Translations under genes and position numbers: made by a program
Shown: positions 38,663 to 48,141 of the stretch, piece after piece
How the letters are laid out: the number at the start of each line of letters is the position of its first letter
Numbering within the stretch: position 1 is the first letter of the stretch
Assembly (NCBI GenBank): GCA_937922675.1
Contig: CALAJN010000010.1
Location: 1-64,000 of the forward strand
DNA length: 64,000 nt
Origin: an uncultured Granulosicoccaceae bacterium
Lineage (GTDB): Bacteria; Pseudomonadota; Gammaproteobacteria; Granulosicoccales; Granulosicoccaceae
Direction: 5' to 3'
The notes under the pieces: generated by a model
Databases searched by the model: none
Seen by the model: only the letters and a program-made list of their open reading frames with translations
What the model was told of the DNA's origin: nothing

Positions 38663-40903
38663 ATGCCCGTGAGCTATCTCAACATACAGCGACCGATCGT
38701 CGGCGGCCTTGGGGCCGCAGTGCTCGGTATTGCCATCGCCAGCGGCGCAATGTTCGCCAGCTTGCTGCCCTCTGATGCCCAGGCACAACAGCAAGGCACG
38801 TTCACACTCAACCTGAAGAACGCGGACATTCATTCGCTGATTCAGACTGTGTCGCGTCAGACCAGCCGCAACTTCGTGGTTGATCCCCGCGTCAAGGCAC
38901 GTGTCACCGTCATCTCGTCTCAGCCACTGTCTGCCGATGAGCTCTACGAGACATTCTTGTCAGTACTGCAGGTGCATGGGTACGCAGCGGTCCCTGCCGG
39001 CGATGACTTGATAAAGATCGTACCGGATGTAAATGCCAAGCAAGGCCCCGTGCGCAGCTACGACGGGTCACTGTCCAGCTCGGATGAGCTGGTGACTCAA
39101 GTCATCAAGGTGCGCAACGTACCGGCGGCGCAGCTCGTACCGATCCTGCGCCCCCTGGTCCCACAACAAGGCCACCTGGCAGCCTACGCCTCGACCAATA
39201 CCCTCATCGTTACCGACCGTGCATCGAACATTGCACGGCTCATCGGCATCATTGAAAACGTCGATACACCCGACAATGACGAAGTCGAAGTGGTTCGTTT
39301 GTCCTTTGCTTCGGCCAGTGAAGTGATACGCATCCTCGAGTCTCTGCAAGCGCGCAACGGGCAAGTTATCGGCACGCCCGGGCAGGTGCGCTATGCAGCA
39401 GACGATAGAACCAACAGCATCCTGCTATCTGGGGAGCAGTCCGGCAGGACGCGCGCGCGGGGACTGATCAAGAACCTCGATACACCAGTGGAGTCCGGCG
39501 GAAATACGCGCGTGATCTATCTGCGATTCGCCAATGCTGCTGACCTGCTCGGTATTCTGACCGGTGTATCCGCAGGCCAGGCTGTGATTGGCACCGATGG
39601 AGGCACCTCTGACAGTGGAACCGGGCAAGTGGCCACGCAAGCACCAGCGCCCCAGATTGATGCCAACGGTGCGGTCGTGCAACAAGCACCTCAAGTGCCT
39701 ACCGCTTCGCTGATTCGACGCGCCACCGAAGACACGCGGCCAAACGTTGACATTCAGGCTGATGAGGACACCAACGCGCTCATCATCACCGCACCGCCCG
39801 ATGAGATGCGCAGCATTCTTGCCGTAATAGAGCAGCTGGACATCCGGCGTGCTCAGGTACTGGTTGAGGCAATCATTGCCGAGCTGTCAGCCAACAACTC
39901 GGCCCAGCTAGGCGTTAACTTTGCCGTAGACGGCACTGACAGCAATCGACCGGCGGCCTTTACCAACCTTGGTGGTGCAACCCAGGCATTGGTTGGTACG
40001 GTGGCCTCTGAAGGTGCGGTATTGACCAATGGGCTGTCGCTTGCACTCGGGCGCTTTGGCTCCGGCGGCGTTGACTTCGGCTTCCTGCTATCGGCCATCG
40101 CATCGGATTCGGACAACAACATCCTGTCCACACCAACGCTGGTCACCATGGACAACCAGGAAGCCGAGATTGTCGTGGGTCAGAACGTACCGTTCGTGAC
40201 CGGGACACAGCTGTCAACCGCCAACAATAATCCCTTCCAGACCATCGAGCGGCAAGACGTCGGCATCAGCCTCAAGGTCAAGCCGCAGATCAACGAAGGC
40301 AACAATATCAGGATGGAGATCGAGCAGGAGGTGTCCGATGTGAGCGCCACCGCTGTTACCGGCGCCTCTGATATCACCACCAACCTGCGTTCGATCAAGA
40401 CGACGGTGCTGGTAGAAGATCGCCAGACACTCGTACTGGGTGGCCTGATCGATGATCAAATCAATGACACACGCGACAAGGTGCCGCTGCTTGGCGACAT
40501 ACCCCTGCTTGGCAGCCTCTTTCGCTATCGCACCACCAACAAGAGCAAGCGCAATCTGATGGTGTTTCTGCACCCGACGATCCTGCGCGATCCGGATACC
40601 GCCGACATCTACAGCCGGGCCAAGTACGACGATGTGCGTAGCGCACAGCAAGGACTGTTTGATGAGGACGACGGCGTCGCCGATACGGCGCGCCCGGTAC
40701 TGCCCAAGTTACGCCTGTACTTTGAGGGATCACCTGTGACGGGCACGGCTGACGCCCTGAACACGGTCGTGCCCACATCGGATACCGGCGCGCTCGGCAT
40801 CGAACCTCGCCTCGAAAGCCAACGCACACCCGTCGCAGCACTTCCAAGCGGCACTGGCGCGAACGATGCACTGATTGGTCCTTTTGACACTGTCGAGCAG
40901 TAA
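38663..40903 (+). CDS. gspD: Type II secretion secretin GspD
   Basis: Outer membrane channel of type II secretion. The 746-residue precursor has a signal peptide ending near AQAQQQG, the N0 domain (FTLNLKNADIHSLIQTVSRQ), repeated N1-N3 domains with a low-complexity insert rich in Gly, Gln and Pro (about residues 300-350), and the secretin core with VGQNVPFVTG and the VPLLGDIPLLGSLF signature. A roughly 100-residue tail follows the secretin domain. Confidence 0.96.
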   Translation: MPVSYLNIQRPIVGGLGAAVLGIAIASGAMFASLLPSDAQAQQQGTFTLNLKNADIHSLIQTVSRQTSRNFVVDPRVKARVTVISSQPLSADELYETFLSVLQVHGYAAVPAGDDLIKIVPDVNAKQGPVRSYDGSLSSSDELVTQVIKVRNVPAAQLVPILRPLVPQQGHLAAYASTNTLIVTDRASNIARLIGIIENVDTPDNDEVEVVRLSFASASEVIRILESLQARNGQVIGTPGQVRYAADDRTNSILLSGEQSGRTRARGLIKNLDTPVESGGNTRVIYLRFANAADLLGILTGVSAGQAVIGTDGGTSDSGTGQVATQAPAPQIDANGAVVQQAPQVPTASLIRRATEDTRPNVDIQADEDTNALIITAPPDEMRSILAVIEQLDIRRAQVLVEAIIAELSANNSAQLGVNFAVDGTDSNRPAAFTNLGGATQALVGTVASEGAVLTNGLSLALGRFGSGGVDFGFLLSAIASDSDNNILSTPTLVTMDNQEAEIVVGQNVPFVTGTQLSTANNNPFQTIERQDVGISLKVKPQINEGNNIRMEIEQEVSDVSATAVTGASDITTNLRSIKTTVLVEDRQTLVLGGLIDDQINDTRDKVPLLGDIPLLGSLFRYRTTNKSKRNLMVFLHPTILRDPDTADIYSRAKYDDVRSAQQGLFDEDDGVADTARPVLPKLRLYFEGSPVTGTADALNTVVPTSDTGALGIEPRLESQRTPVAALPSGTGANDALIGPFDTVEQ

Positions 40904-40948
40904 GCTCGAACCGTCTCATCAGGATCCACTCAGGAAGGCTCAAGGCTT

Positions 40949-42595
40949 GTGCCCCAGAACTCCCTACCGAAGACTGTTGTTGAAGCGGACATCATCCTTG
41001 ATGCATCCGAGGGCTCAACAATCCACCCAGCGGACATCGGCGTGACTGACGAACAGACACTCGATCTGGGCGCAGCCACTCCGACCGAGGCCGTCACAGG
41101 ATCTGTCGTCACGGCACCGAGCGTGCCTGTGCCCGATCTCCCGTACACCTTTGCCAAGCGTCACGGAGTCATTCTCGAGACCGGTGAAGGGGGCCGAGCT
41201 GTGCTGGTTCACCGCCCGGGTGTCTCGTTGACGGCCCTGGCCGAGACGCGGCGCAAGGCACGTGTCAAGGTAGCACTCGAATCGGTCACTGCTGATGAGT
41301 TTGATGCGCGTCTGACACGCCACTATGAGGGTGAGACGGGGCAAGCCATCGACATCATGGACGACTTTGGTGATGATCTGAATCTGGAGCAACTCGCTGA
41401 CGCTCTACCAGAGCCTGAGGACCTGCTTGAATCCACGGACGATGCTCCAGTCATCCGTTTGATCAACGCGATGTTGACCGAAGCGGTCAGAAAGCAAGCC
41501 TCTGACATTCACATCGAGCCTTTTGAAAAGCGTCTTGCCGTACGCTACCGTGTCGATGGTGTGATGCAAAAACTGCTCGAACCACCACGCGCCATCGCAC
41601 CACTGGTGATCTCACGCCTGAAGGTCATGGCCAAGCTCGACATTGCCGAGCGTCGTCTACCTCAGGATGGCCGTATCTCCCTGCGTGTCGCCGGGCGTCC
41701 GGTCGATGTGCGCGTATCTACGCTGCCCTCGGGGCACGGTGAACGCGTCGTGCTACGACTGCTTGACAAGCAAGCGGGACGTCTGGATCTTGAACAACTT
41801 GGCATGCCGCCGGATGCGCTAGCAGGCCTGCAACGCACATTGTCACTCTCGCACGGCATCGTGTTGGTCACAGGCCCGACAGGCTCGGGCAAGACCACGA
41901 CGCTGTACGCAGCGCTTGCGCGCCTGAATACTGCGCGCTACTCGATCCTTACCGTTGAAGATCCTATCGAATATTACATCGATGGTATCGGTCAGACGCA
42001 AGTCAACAACAAGGTGGAGCTCGACTTTGCACGTGGCCTGCGGGCCATACTGCGACAGGATCCGGACATCGTCATGGTCGGTGAGATTCGTGATATGGAG
42101 ACCGCTGAAATAGCTGTACAGGCCTCTTTGACCGGCCACCTTGTTCTATCAACCCTGCACACCAACACCGCCGTTGGTGCGGTGACACGATTGCGCGATA
42201 TGGGCGTTGAGCCCTTTCTGCTCGCCTCAAGCCTTGTGGGTCTGGTAGCGCAACGTCTGGTACGGGTGCTCTGCCCCGGCTGCAAACGTCCGCACACGCC
42301 AAACGAGCCGGAGTTGCGCACGCTCAACGTCAGCGCTGCCGAAGCGCAGAGCGTGCACGTCCCGCATGGCTGTGATCGCTGCAATCACACAGGCTATATG
42401 GGTCGCCAGGGCATCTATGAAGTCGTCCAGGTAGATGAAACCTTGCGTACCATGATCCACGACGGCGAAAGCGAACAGGACATCGAACGCTACGCGCGAA
42501 CTCAGTCGCCGGGTATCAACGATGACGGTGCGCGTCTCGTACTCGCAGGCATTACATCGCTTGAGGAAGTGATGCGCGTAACGCGAGAGCAGTGA
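40949..42595 (+). CDS. gspE: Type II secretion ATPase GspE
   Basis: Cytoplasmic ATPase powering pseudopilus growth. The 548 residues begin with an acidic, probably disordered segment (about 1-55), then the GspE N-terminal domain and the ATPase with Walker A GPTGSGKTTTLY, Asp box TVEDPIEYYIDG, Walker B IVMVGEIRD and His box LTGHLVLSTLHTNTA. The zinc-binding tetracysteine is intact (CPGCKRP with CDRCNHTGY). GTG start. It is followed by gspF after 28 bases. Confidence 0.95.
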   Translation: MPQNSLPKTVVEADIILDASEGSTIHPADIGVTDEQTLDLGAATPTEAVTGSVVTAPSVPVPDLPYTFAKRHGVILETGEGGRAVLVHRPGVSLTALAETRRKARVKVALESVTADEFDARLTRHYEGETGQAIDIMDDFGDDLNLEQLADALPEPEDLLESTDDAPVIRLINAMLTEAVRKQASDIHIEPFEKRLAVRYRVDGVMQKLLEPPRAIAPLVISRLKVMAKLDIAERRLPQDGRISLRVAGRPVDVRVSTLPSGHGERVVLRLLDKQAGRLDLEQLGMPPDALAGLQRTLSLSHGIVLVTGPTGSGKTTTLYAALARLNTARYSILTVEDPIEYYIDGIGQTQVNNKVELDFARGLRAILRQDPDIVMVGEIRDMETAEIAVQASLTGHLVLSTLHTNTAVGAVTRLRDMGVEPFLLASSLVGLVAQRLVRVLCPGCKRPHTPNEPELRTLNVSAAEAQSVHVPHGCDRCNHTGYMGRQGIYEVVQVDETLRTMIHDGESEQDIERYARTQSPGINDDGARLVLAGITSLEEVMRVTREQ

Positions 42596-42623
42596 ACCTC
42601 ATGCAACAGCCACGTATCAACTG

Positions 42624-43856
42624 ATGGCAGCCTTTGAATACCTGGCCCTGGACGAGCGGGGCCGCGAGAAAAAGGGCGTACTCGAGGCGGATACCGCACG
42701 TCTTGCGCGCAGCTTGCTGCGACAGCAAAGCCTGACCCCGCTGGAAGTCAGCGAAACATCGGGGCGTGTCAAAGCTAGTGTCAAGGGCGAGCGAACAGTG
42801 GCGCAGCCCACCTTCCGCGGTGGCATCAAGACCAACGATCTTGCACTGCTGACCCGCCAGATCGCAACGCTGTCCGCTGCCGGCACCCCTCTTGAGGAAT
42901 CCTTGTCAGCGGTCAGCCAACAGACCGAGAAACCGCGTATCAAATCGCTGCTGCTCTCCGTTCGGGCCAAAGTGCTGGAAGGCCACAGTTTTGCCGCGGC
43001 ACTCAAGGACTATCCCAAGGTGTTTCCCGAGATCTATCAGGCAACCGTTGCTGCTGGCGAACAGTCAGGTCATCTCGATGCGGTACTCGAACGCCTGGCC
43101 GACTACACCGAGGAACGACAGGCCGCAAACGCCACGGTTAAAAAGGCGCTGATCTACCCGTCAATGCTGGTTGCAGCATCCATTCTTATTGTGTCTTTTC
43201 TGCTTGCCTATGTCGTACCGCAGGTGGTGCAGGTCTTCGACGGTCTGGATCAGGAATTGCCCGCGCTGACCACAGGCATGCTCGCCACTTCAGACTTTGT
43301 ACGCGAATGGGGGTTGGTCGTTGCAGGTGTCGCCTTCATTGCGTTCATCCTGTTTCAACGCGCCATGCGCGGTGAAGCGTTCAAGCTGCGCGTACATGCG
43401 TTTTTACTCAAGTTGCCTTTGTTCAAGCGCCTGATTCGTGGCCATAACACGGCGCAATTTGCACGCACCTTGTCGATACTCGCCGCCTCCGGCGTACCAG
43501 TACTCGAAGCTTTGGACATCGGCTCACAGGTCGTGACCAATCGGCCGATGCGTGAGGCGGTCAACACCGCAGCAGCTCAGGTACGCGAAGGCTCCACCAT
43601 GTCGAGCGCGCTTGAGCGCACCGGCTACTTCCCGCCTATGCTGCTGCACTTGATCGCCAGTGGAGAGAGTTCAGGCCAACTCGACAGCATGCTGGAGAAA
43701 GCGGCCAGTCATCAGGAGCGGGAATTGAGCTCCCTGATGGCGGTATTCCTGGGTCTGTTTGAACCGATGGTCATATTGATCATGGGCGGCGTGGTACTGA
43801 CGATCGTACTTGGCATCCTGCTGCCGATATTCGAGATGAACCAGCTGGTCAACTAG
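42624..43856 (+). CDS. gspF: Type II secretion inner membrane protein GspF
   Basis: Polytopic platform protein of type II secretion (410 residues), with the two T2SF domains: one around TRQIATLSAAGTPLEESL to PQVVQVFDG, and a second from FARTLSILAASGVPVLEAL to the C-terminal membrane segment ILIMGGVVLTIVLGILLP. No gspG-K or gspL-N follow; the next genes are on the other strand, so the remaining secretion genes must lie elsewhere. Confidence 0.95.
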   Translation: MAAFEYLALDERGREKKGVLEADTARLARSLLRQQSLTPLEVSETSGRVKASVKGERTVAQPTFRGGIKTNDLALLTRQIATLSAAGTPLEESLSAVSQQTEKPRIKSLLLSVRAKVLEGHSFAAALKDYPKVFPEIYQATVAAGEQSGHLDAVLERLADYTEERQAANATVKKALIYPSMLVAASILIVSFLLAYVVPQVVQVFDGLDQELPALTTGMLATSDFVREWGLVVAGVAFIAFILFQRAMRGEAFKLRVHAFLLKLPLFKRLIRGHNTAQFARTLSILAASGVPVLEALDIGSQVVTNRPMREAVNTAAAQVREGSTMSSALERTGYFPPMLLHLIASGESSGQLDSMLEKAASHQERELSSLMAVFLGLFEPMVILIMGGVVLTIVLGILLPIFEMNQLVN

Positions 43857-43886
43857 GCTCCCGGCGCAAGTGCTGGGCTGGAGGTC

Positions 43887-44174
43887 TCAGCAACCCGGAA
43901 ACCGAATGATCTCGGCAGAAGGTCGTGGCGCTCTTGCGACCATCGGCACATCACCGCAAAAGGGCCAGACCTGTTCACTCTCGACGGCCTCAAGTGCCAG
44001 TGAGATCATCTCCTCGGTGATCTCGACCTCGATGGTTTCATCATGCGGATCAACGATGGCTGCGTAGGCGACCGGATGTTGTGCCATTGATCTGCTCTCC
44101 ACGTCTGCTACCGGCATCACGCCTTCACGCTCTACCTGCAAGAGACTGACCAGCTCGCGAGTCGACATACTCAT
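43887..44174 (-). CDS. Hypothetical small protein downstream of ppk2
   Basis: A 95-residue acidic protein I do not recognise. Its ATG shares one base with the ppk2 stop (TGATG), which indicates translational coupling and argues that it is real. The centre contains IVDPHDETIEVEITEEMISLA. No membrane segment. It is the last gene of an msrA-ppk2-orf operon, so a role linked to polyphosphate nucleotide metabolism or stress is possible but unproven. Confidence 0.65.
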   Translation of the reverse strand: MSMSTRELVSLLQVEREGVMPVADVESRSMAQHPVAYAAIVDPHDETIEVEITEEMISLALEAVESEQVWPFCGDVPMVARAPRPSAEIIRFPGC

Positions 44175-45064
44175 CAGGCTTGTTCACTCTGTAATCGTGC
44201 AATGTGGTCGCTGAATTTGGCTAGCTCTTCCGCCGACTTCTCCGGCCACTCCAAGGGCAGTGCTTCGAGGGTGTCTGCGATGATGCGAGCAACAGCCAGG
44301 CGCATGTAAGCCTTGTTGTCTGCCGGGATGGCAAACCACGGTGCATGCGCTCGTGAGGTTTCATTCAGCAACAGCTCATAGGCCCGCATGTAATCGTCCC
44401 AACGATCACGTGCCGACAGATCGTGCTTGCTGAACTTCCAGTATTTTTCCGGTGTCTGTAGCCGATCAAGGAAGCGGCTGCGCTGTTCAGCCCGCGATAC
44501 ATCCAGCCAGAACTTCAGGACAACAGTGCCGTTATTGGCAAGGTGCTGCTCATGGTCACGAATGGAGGCGTAGCGAGCTGCCCACAATGCATCACGATCA
44601 GTACCATCATCGAGTGCTGGCAAGCGCTGCGCTTCCAGGAAAGACTCGTTCACACGAACTGCCAGCACCTCTTCATAGTGACTTCGGTTGAAGATGCCGA
44701 TACGACCGCGCTCTGGTAGCGCCTTGACCGTGCGCCACAACCAATCGTGCTCCAGCTCCTCGTTACTCGGTGACTTGAATGACGACACGTGACAGCCTGC
44801 TGGATTAACGCCACTCATGACGGCGCGAATGGTGCCGTCCTTGCCCGCTGCATCCATGGCCTGAAAAACCAGCAAAACAGCAAAGCGATCATCGGCGTAG
44901 AGCTTGCGCTGCAGCTGACTGATGCGGTCGACCTCCTTGGCAAGTGCCTTTTTCAAGGACTTCTTGCCGTCCACATCCACGCCCGGGTCTGTCGCATGGG
45001 CAGCAACAGAGAAGGCCCCGTCAAAGGGCACTGTGTGTAAGGATGCGGGTGGGGTGAACGTCAC
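44174..45064 (-). CDS. ppk2: Polyphosphate kinase 2 family nucleotide kinase
   Basis: A 296-residue PPK2 protein that transfers phosphate between polyphosphate and nucleotides. Walker A is [16 protein letters not shown], Walker B is [13 protein letters not shown] and the lid contains [17 protein letters not shown]. Which nucleotide is used (AMP, ADP, GDP) cannot be decided from sequence here. Start overlaps the msrA stop by 4 bases (ATGA). Confidence 0.93.
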   Translation of the reverse strand: MTFTPPASLHTVPFDGAFSVAAHATDPGVDVDGKKSLKKALAKEVDRISQLQRKLYADDRFAVLLVFQAMDAAGKDGTIRAVMSGVNPAGCHVSSFKSPSNEELEHDWLWRTVKALPERGRIGIFNRSHYEEVLAVRVNESFLEAQRLPALDDGTDRDALWAARYASIRDHEQHLANNGTVVLKFWLDVSRAEQRSRFLDRLQTPEKYWKFSKHDLSARDRWDDYMRAYELLLNETSRAHAPWFAIPADNKAYMRLAVARIIADTLEALPLEWPEKSAEELAKFSDHIARLQSEQA

Positions 45065-45729
45065 GCAGACGTGTCCTCTACTTCAAGCTCTGCCGGCAGG
45101 ACACAGGCAGCGCCGGTGCCACGCATGCTGCAGTAGCCACCAGGATTCTTGTGCAGATACTGCTGGTGGTAGTCCTCGGCGTAGTAGAACTCGGGCGCCG
45201 GCAAGATCTCTGTGGTGATGTCTCCGTGTCCCGAGCCTTTCAAGGCCTGCTGGTAAGCATCGCGCGAGGCCTCCGCCGCAGCCTGCTGCTGCTGACTGTG
45301 GGTGTAGATGCCAGAGCGATACTGGGTACCTCGATCAGGTCCCTGGCGCATGCCTTGAGTCGGATCGTGATTTTCCCAAAACGCCTTGAGCAATTGGGTG
45401 TAGCTCACGCGCCTTGGATCAAACACCACCTGCACCACCTCGTTGTGTCCAGTCATGCCGGAGCAAACCTCGTCATAGGTTGCATTGGGCGTATGCCCGC
45501 CAGCGTACCCAACGGCTGTGCTCCAGACGCCCGGGATACCCCAGAACAATCGCTCAACACCCCAGAAGCAGCCCATCCCAAAAACGGCAAGCTCGCAGCC
45601 TGCAGGCCAAGGCCCTTGCATCGGATTACCCAACACGCAGTGCCGCTCAGCTACCTCAACGCTGCCGGAACGACCAGACAGAGCGTCCTGTTTACTGGGG
45701 AGATCGGTTTTCTTGAACAGTCCAAACAC
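45061..45729 (-). CDS. msrA: Peptide methionine sulfoxide reductase MsrA
   Basis: Repairs methionine-S-sulfoxide in proteins. The catalytic motif GCFWGVE is intact and the family segments [16 protein letters not shown], and [16 protein letters not shown] are present. The 222-residue length and late cysteines (GYCSMRG and ACVLP) fit the longer MsrA class with C-terminal resolving cysteines. It is first in a tightly overlapping operon with ppk2. Confidence 0.95.
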   Translation of the reverse strand: MFGLFKKTDLPSKQDALSGRSGSVEVAERHCVLGNPMQGPWPAGCELAVFGMGCFWGVERLFWGIPGVWSTAVGYAGGHTPNATYDEVCSGMTGHNEVVQVVFDPRRVSYTQLLKAFWENHDPTQGMRQGPDRGTQYRSGIYTHSQQQQAAAEASRDAYQQALKGSGHGDITTEILPAPEFYYAEDYHQQYLHKNPGGYCSMRGTGAACVLPAELEVEDTSA

Positions 45730-45880
45730 GTGAGAGCGTCGCGGGTGCGGATACCGCGTAGTCGATGCGGTGAATTTTTCCAGTCCTGCAGACAGTACCG
45801 AAGCAAAATGAAATCAAACTGAAATCAGAGACGCGTCACGAGTCGTTTGCCTGACGCGCATCACGGTTTACACTCCTCGA

Positions 45881-46567
45881 ATGAAACGTTCTGATATCAA
45901 CCAGATCCTCATCGAAGCCGAGGCATTCATTGGCTCATTCGGTTTTCTGCTGCCGCCCTTCGCTGCCTGGAGTCCCGAGCAGATGCAGGCTCGCCGACCG
46001 GATATTGATGCGATTGTGCGGGCGCGGCTGGGCTGGGACATCACCGACTACGGCCTTGGCGAATTCTCGCGAAGCGGGTTGTTCCTGTTTACATTGCGCA
46101 ATGGGTCTGCGGCGGATCTCGCTGCCGGCGGCGGCATGTGCTACGCCGAAAAGATCATGATCTCGCGCCAGGATCAGATCTCACCCATGCACCGGCATAT
46201 CGTCAAGGCTGAAGACATCATCAACCGCGGCGGTGCAACGCTCGCGCTGGAGCTGTTTGAGTCGGACGAAGACGGCGAACTGGACCCCAATCGGCAGGTT
46301 CGCGTGTTGTGCGACGGCATTCCCAGACAACAGGGACCGGGCGAGATACTGCGCCTTGCACCGGGCGAAAGCGTGACCCTTCTGCCGGGGAGCTGGCATG
46401 CCTTCTGGGGGGAAGGAGGTGATGTGTTGATCGGTGAAGTTTCGGCCGTCAATGACGACGAAACCGACAACATTTTCCGCGACGACATCGGCCGCTTTGC
46501 GAGCATCGATGAAGATACCGAACCCAGTCGATTGTTGGTATCCGACTATGAGCGCTGGCTGACTTGA
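45881..46567 (+). CDS. D-lyxose ketol-isomerase family cupin
   Basis: A 228-residue cupin resembling D-lyxose isomerases of the EcSI/SboLI type, which interconvert D-lyxose and D-xylulose. Candidate metal ligands are the two His of SPMHRHIVKAED, the following Glu, and the His of LPGSWHAFWGE. The length fits the family. No sugar transporter or kinase is adjacent, so the physiological substrate is open. Confidence 0.82.
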   Translation: MKRSDINQILIEAEAFIGSFGFLLPPFAAWSPEQMQARRPDIDAIVRARLGWDITDYGLGEFSRSGLFLFTLRNGSAADLAAGGGMCYAEKIMISRQDQISPMHRHIVKAEDIINRGGATLALELFESDEDGELDPNRQVRVLCDGIPRQQGPGEILRLAPGESVTLLPGSWHAFWGEGGDVLIGEVSAVNDDETDNIFRDDIGRFASIDEDTEPSRLLVSDYERWLT

Positions 46568-46570
46568 GGC

Positions 46571-47332
46571 TCAGCGTACGGCCAGAAAATGTCTGATGGT
46601 GTCGGCCGCGACCGACACCGAATGGTTGTCGAGCTTCACGAACTGCTCACCTGAGCGGTAGGCCCCGTAACCGCGCAGCATCCCGGCGACCACGTACTCG
46701 CCACGCAAGCAACTCAGCAAGCCGCCGCCGGACTGGCCGGAGTCTATTGATGCGCTGGTGTGCACCGCACCACCGGCAACCCGCTGAAACACGCCACTGG
46801 ACGTCGCAAGCTCGCGTGCCCGCGGAAACCCAACCGCCCAGACAGGTTCACTGGCACCCAGTGCCCCTGGCGCAAGCGACAAGGGGCGGATATCGCCCGT
46901 GTCCACAGCCAGAACGGCAAGATCCGAGTCATGATCAACCGACACCAGATCGGCCTGCAAAAACTGATGCCCGGTGCGAACGAAAAATCGCGAAGCGCCC
47001 TGTACCGCATGCGCGGCGGTCAACACTCGGCCATGATCCACCACGACACCGCTGGCGTGGCTACCGTGATCTGTCGCCACCGGTAGCACCGCGGCCAATG
47101 TGGCCGCACCCGGCTTGGAGCAGCGCCCGGTGCGAACGGGGGCCGCGATAGCAGCCGCAGCCCTTGGACGCGTCTGAGCACGCTCAGCGCTGCGCGTCAT
47201 CGCAGCGTCAATGTAGGTGGTCGCAGCCGCCGCAGGCTCTATCGGCTCGACAGCGTATGCAACAGGCATGACGGCGACCCAGAGAGCCAGCAGACACGCC
47301 GTGACACCGGTGGTACTCGTGGCGCTCGGCAT
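46571..47332 (-). CDS. Secreted trypsin-like serine protease
   Basis: A 253-residue S1-type protease with an N-terminal signal peptide ending near VAYA. The catalytic triad is visible: His in VLTAAHAVQ, Asp in DHDSDLAVL, and Ser in SIDSGQSGGGLL. There is no PDZ domain, so it is not a full HtrA/DegP. It likely acts in the periplasm or outside the cell, convergent with the isomerase gene four bases away. Confidence 0.88.
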   Translation of the reverse strand: MPSATSTTGVTACLLALWVAVMPVAYAVEPIEPAAAATTYIDAAMTRSAERAQTRPRAAAAIAAPVRTGRCSKPGAATLAAVLPVATDHGSHASGVVVDHGRVLTAAHAVQGASRFFVRTGHQFLQADLVSVDHDSDLAVLAVDTGDIRPLSLAPGALGASEPVWAVGFPRARELATSSGVFQRVAGGAVHTSASIDSGQSGGGLLSCLRGEYVVAGMLRGYGAYRSGEQFVKLDNHSVSVAADTIRHFLAVR

Positions 47333-47597
47333 TCATCCTCTCCCATGACTGAATAGCCATGTCGAGCGTGATATCGACGCCAGCTGAACTCTTTTTACCT
47401 TTGGAGCTGCGCAGTTATCAGCGCTGCGGCCTGGTTGGCAAGCTCAAGCGGTGGCGATTCACGTTTCGCGGGATTTCTCCCACCCCTGTGTCGCAGCCTG
47501 GGTTTCGCTTCTTGTGGCGAATGCCTTTGCTGCGGCGTAGACCAGTCTAGCGAAAACGCAAGAATTAAAACGCGCCGAGTGAGCCGAATACCTGACG

Positions 47598-47612
47598 CCT
47601 GCTTCAGGCGGC
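47598..47612 (-). terminator. Small hairpin after Slp-family gene
   Basis: CGCCTG-CTT-CAGGCG is a perfect 6-bp stem 5 bases downstream of the lipoprotein stop on the minus strand. No U-tract follows, so it is at most a weak or Rho-assisted terminator. Confidence 0.35.
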
Positions 47613-47616
47613 GGGG

Positions 47617-48117
47617 TCAGTTACTGATATTGATACCGATGCCGAAGCTTACGCGAGGCCGCCCCTCGAGCCCATCCGGGCGCCATAAGTGGTGATCGCG
47701 AATGCGCACCGTCGGCACGGACTGGCTGCTAGCGCCAATATTCACGTCCGTTTGACCATCGAGCTCGCCAACTATCGTCAGGCTGCGCCCTTGCGCATAG
47801 TCGACCGGTTCAAGGTAGGTGTCAGCGATAGCAATAAATCGCCCCACGCTGTCGCGATTGAGCACGGGTCTGCCGATGCGGTCCAGTGGGTAGGCCAATA
47901 TCTCCAGATGCGTGCCTGTCTCCAGGTTCTGCGCGTCTAGAACTACCCCGCCCCACCACACTGTCCCTGTCGATACAGCCGTAGAGGAGCCGTCGATATC
48001 ACGCGGCGCACTGGTGTTGAGCTCCGTCCCCTCAGGAGGTGCCACCGGAGGCGCTGCACACGCGCTCAACACGAGCAGGCAGGCGCAGCCAGATACCACT
48101 TTCAGAGACTTCCACAT
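47617..48117 (-). CDS. Slp family outer membrane lipoprotein
   Basis: A 166-residue lipoprotein with a signal peptide and lipobox LSAC (Cys about residue 20). The body matches the Slp (starvation lipoprotein) family: VWWGGVVLDAQNLETGTHLE, a central IGRPVLNRDSVGRFIA, and the beta-rich end. It lies 24 bases after a longer paralogue and is probably in the same transcript. Confidence 0.85.
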   Translation of the reverse strand: MWKSLKVVSGCACLLVLSACAAPPVAPPEGTELNTSAPRDIDGSSTAVSTGTVWWGGVVLDAQNLETGTHLEILAYPLDRIGRPVLNRDSVGRFIAIADTYLEPVDYAQGRSLTIVGELDGQTDVNIGASSQSVPTVRIRDHHLWRPDGLEGRPRVSFGIGINISN

Positions 48118-48141
48118 GGCCTTGATATCGTGACTCGCGGA

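Noticed and set aside
38475-38672. A 65-codon frame between gspC and gspD
   Set aside because: Codon use is unlike the neighbours, it overlaps the gspD start and there is no ribosome binding site.
47333-47616. Possible small gene or RNA between the protease and Slp genes
   Set aside because: Short frames on both strands lack ribosome binding sites and coding-like composition; only a small hairpin next to the Slp stop is supportable.
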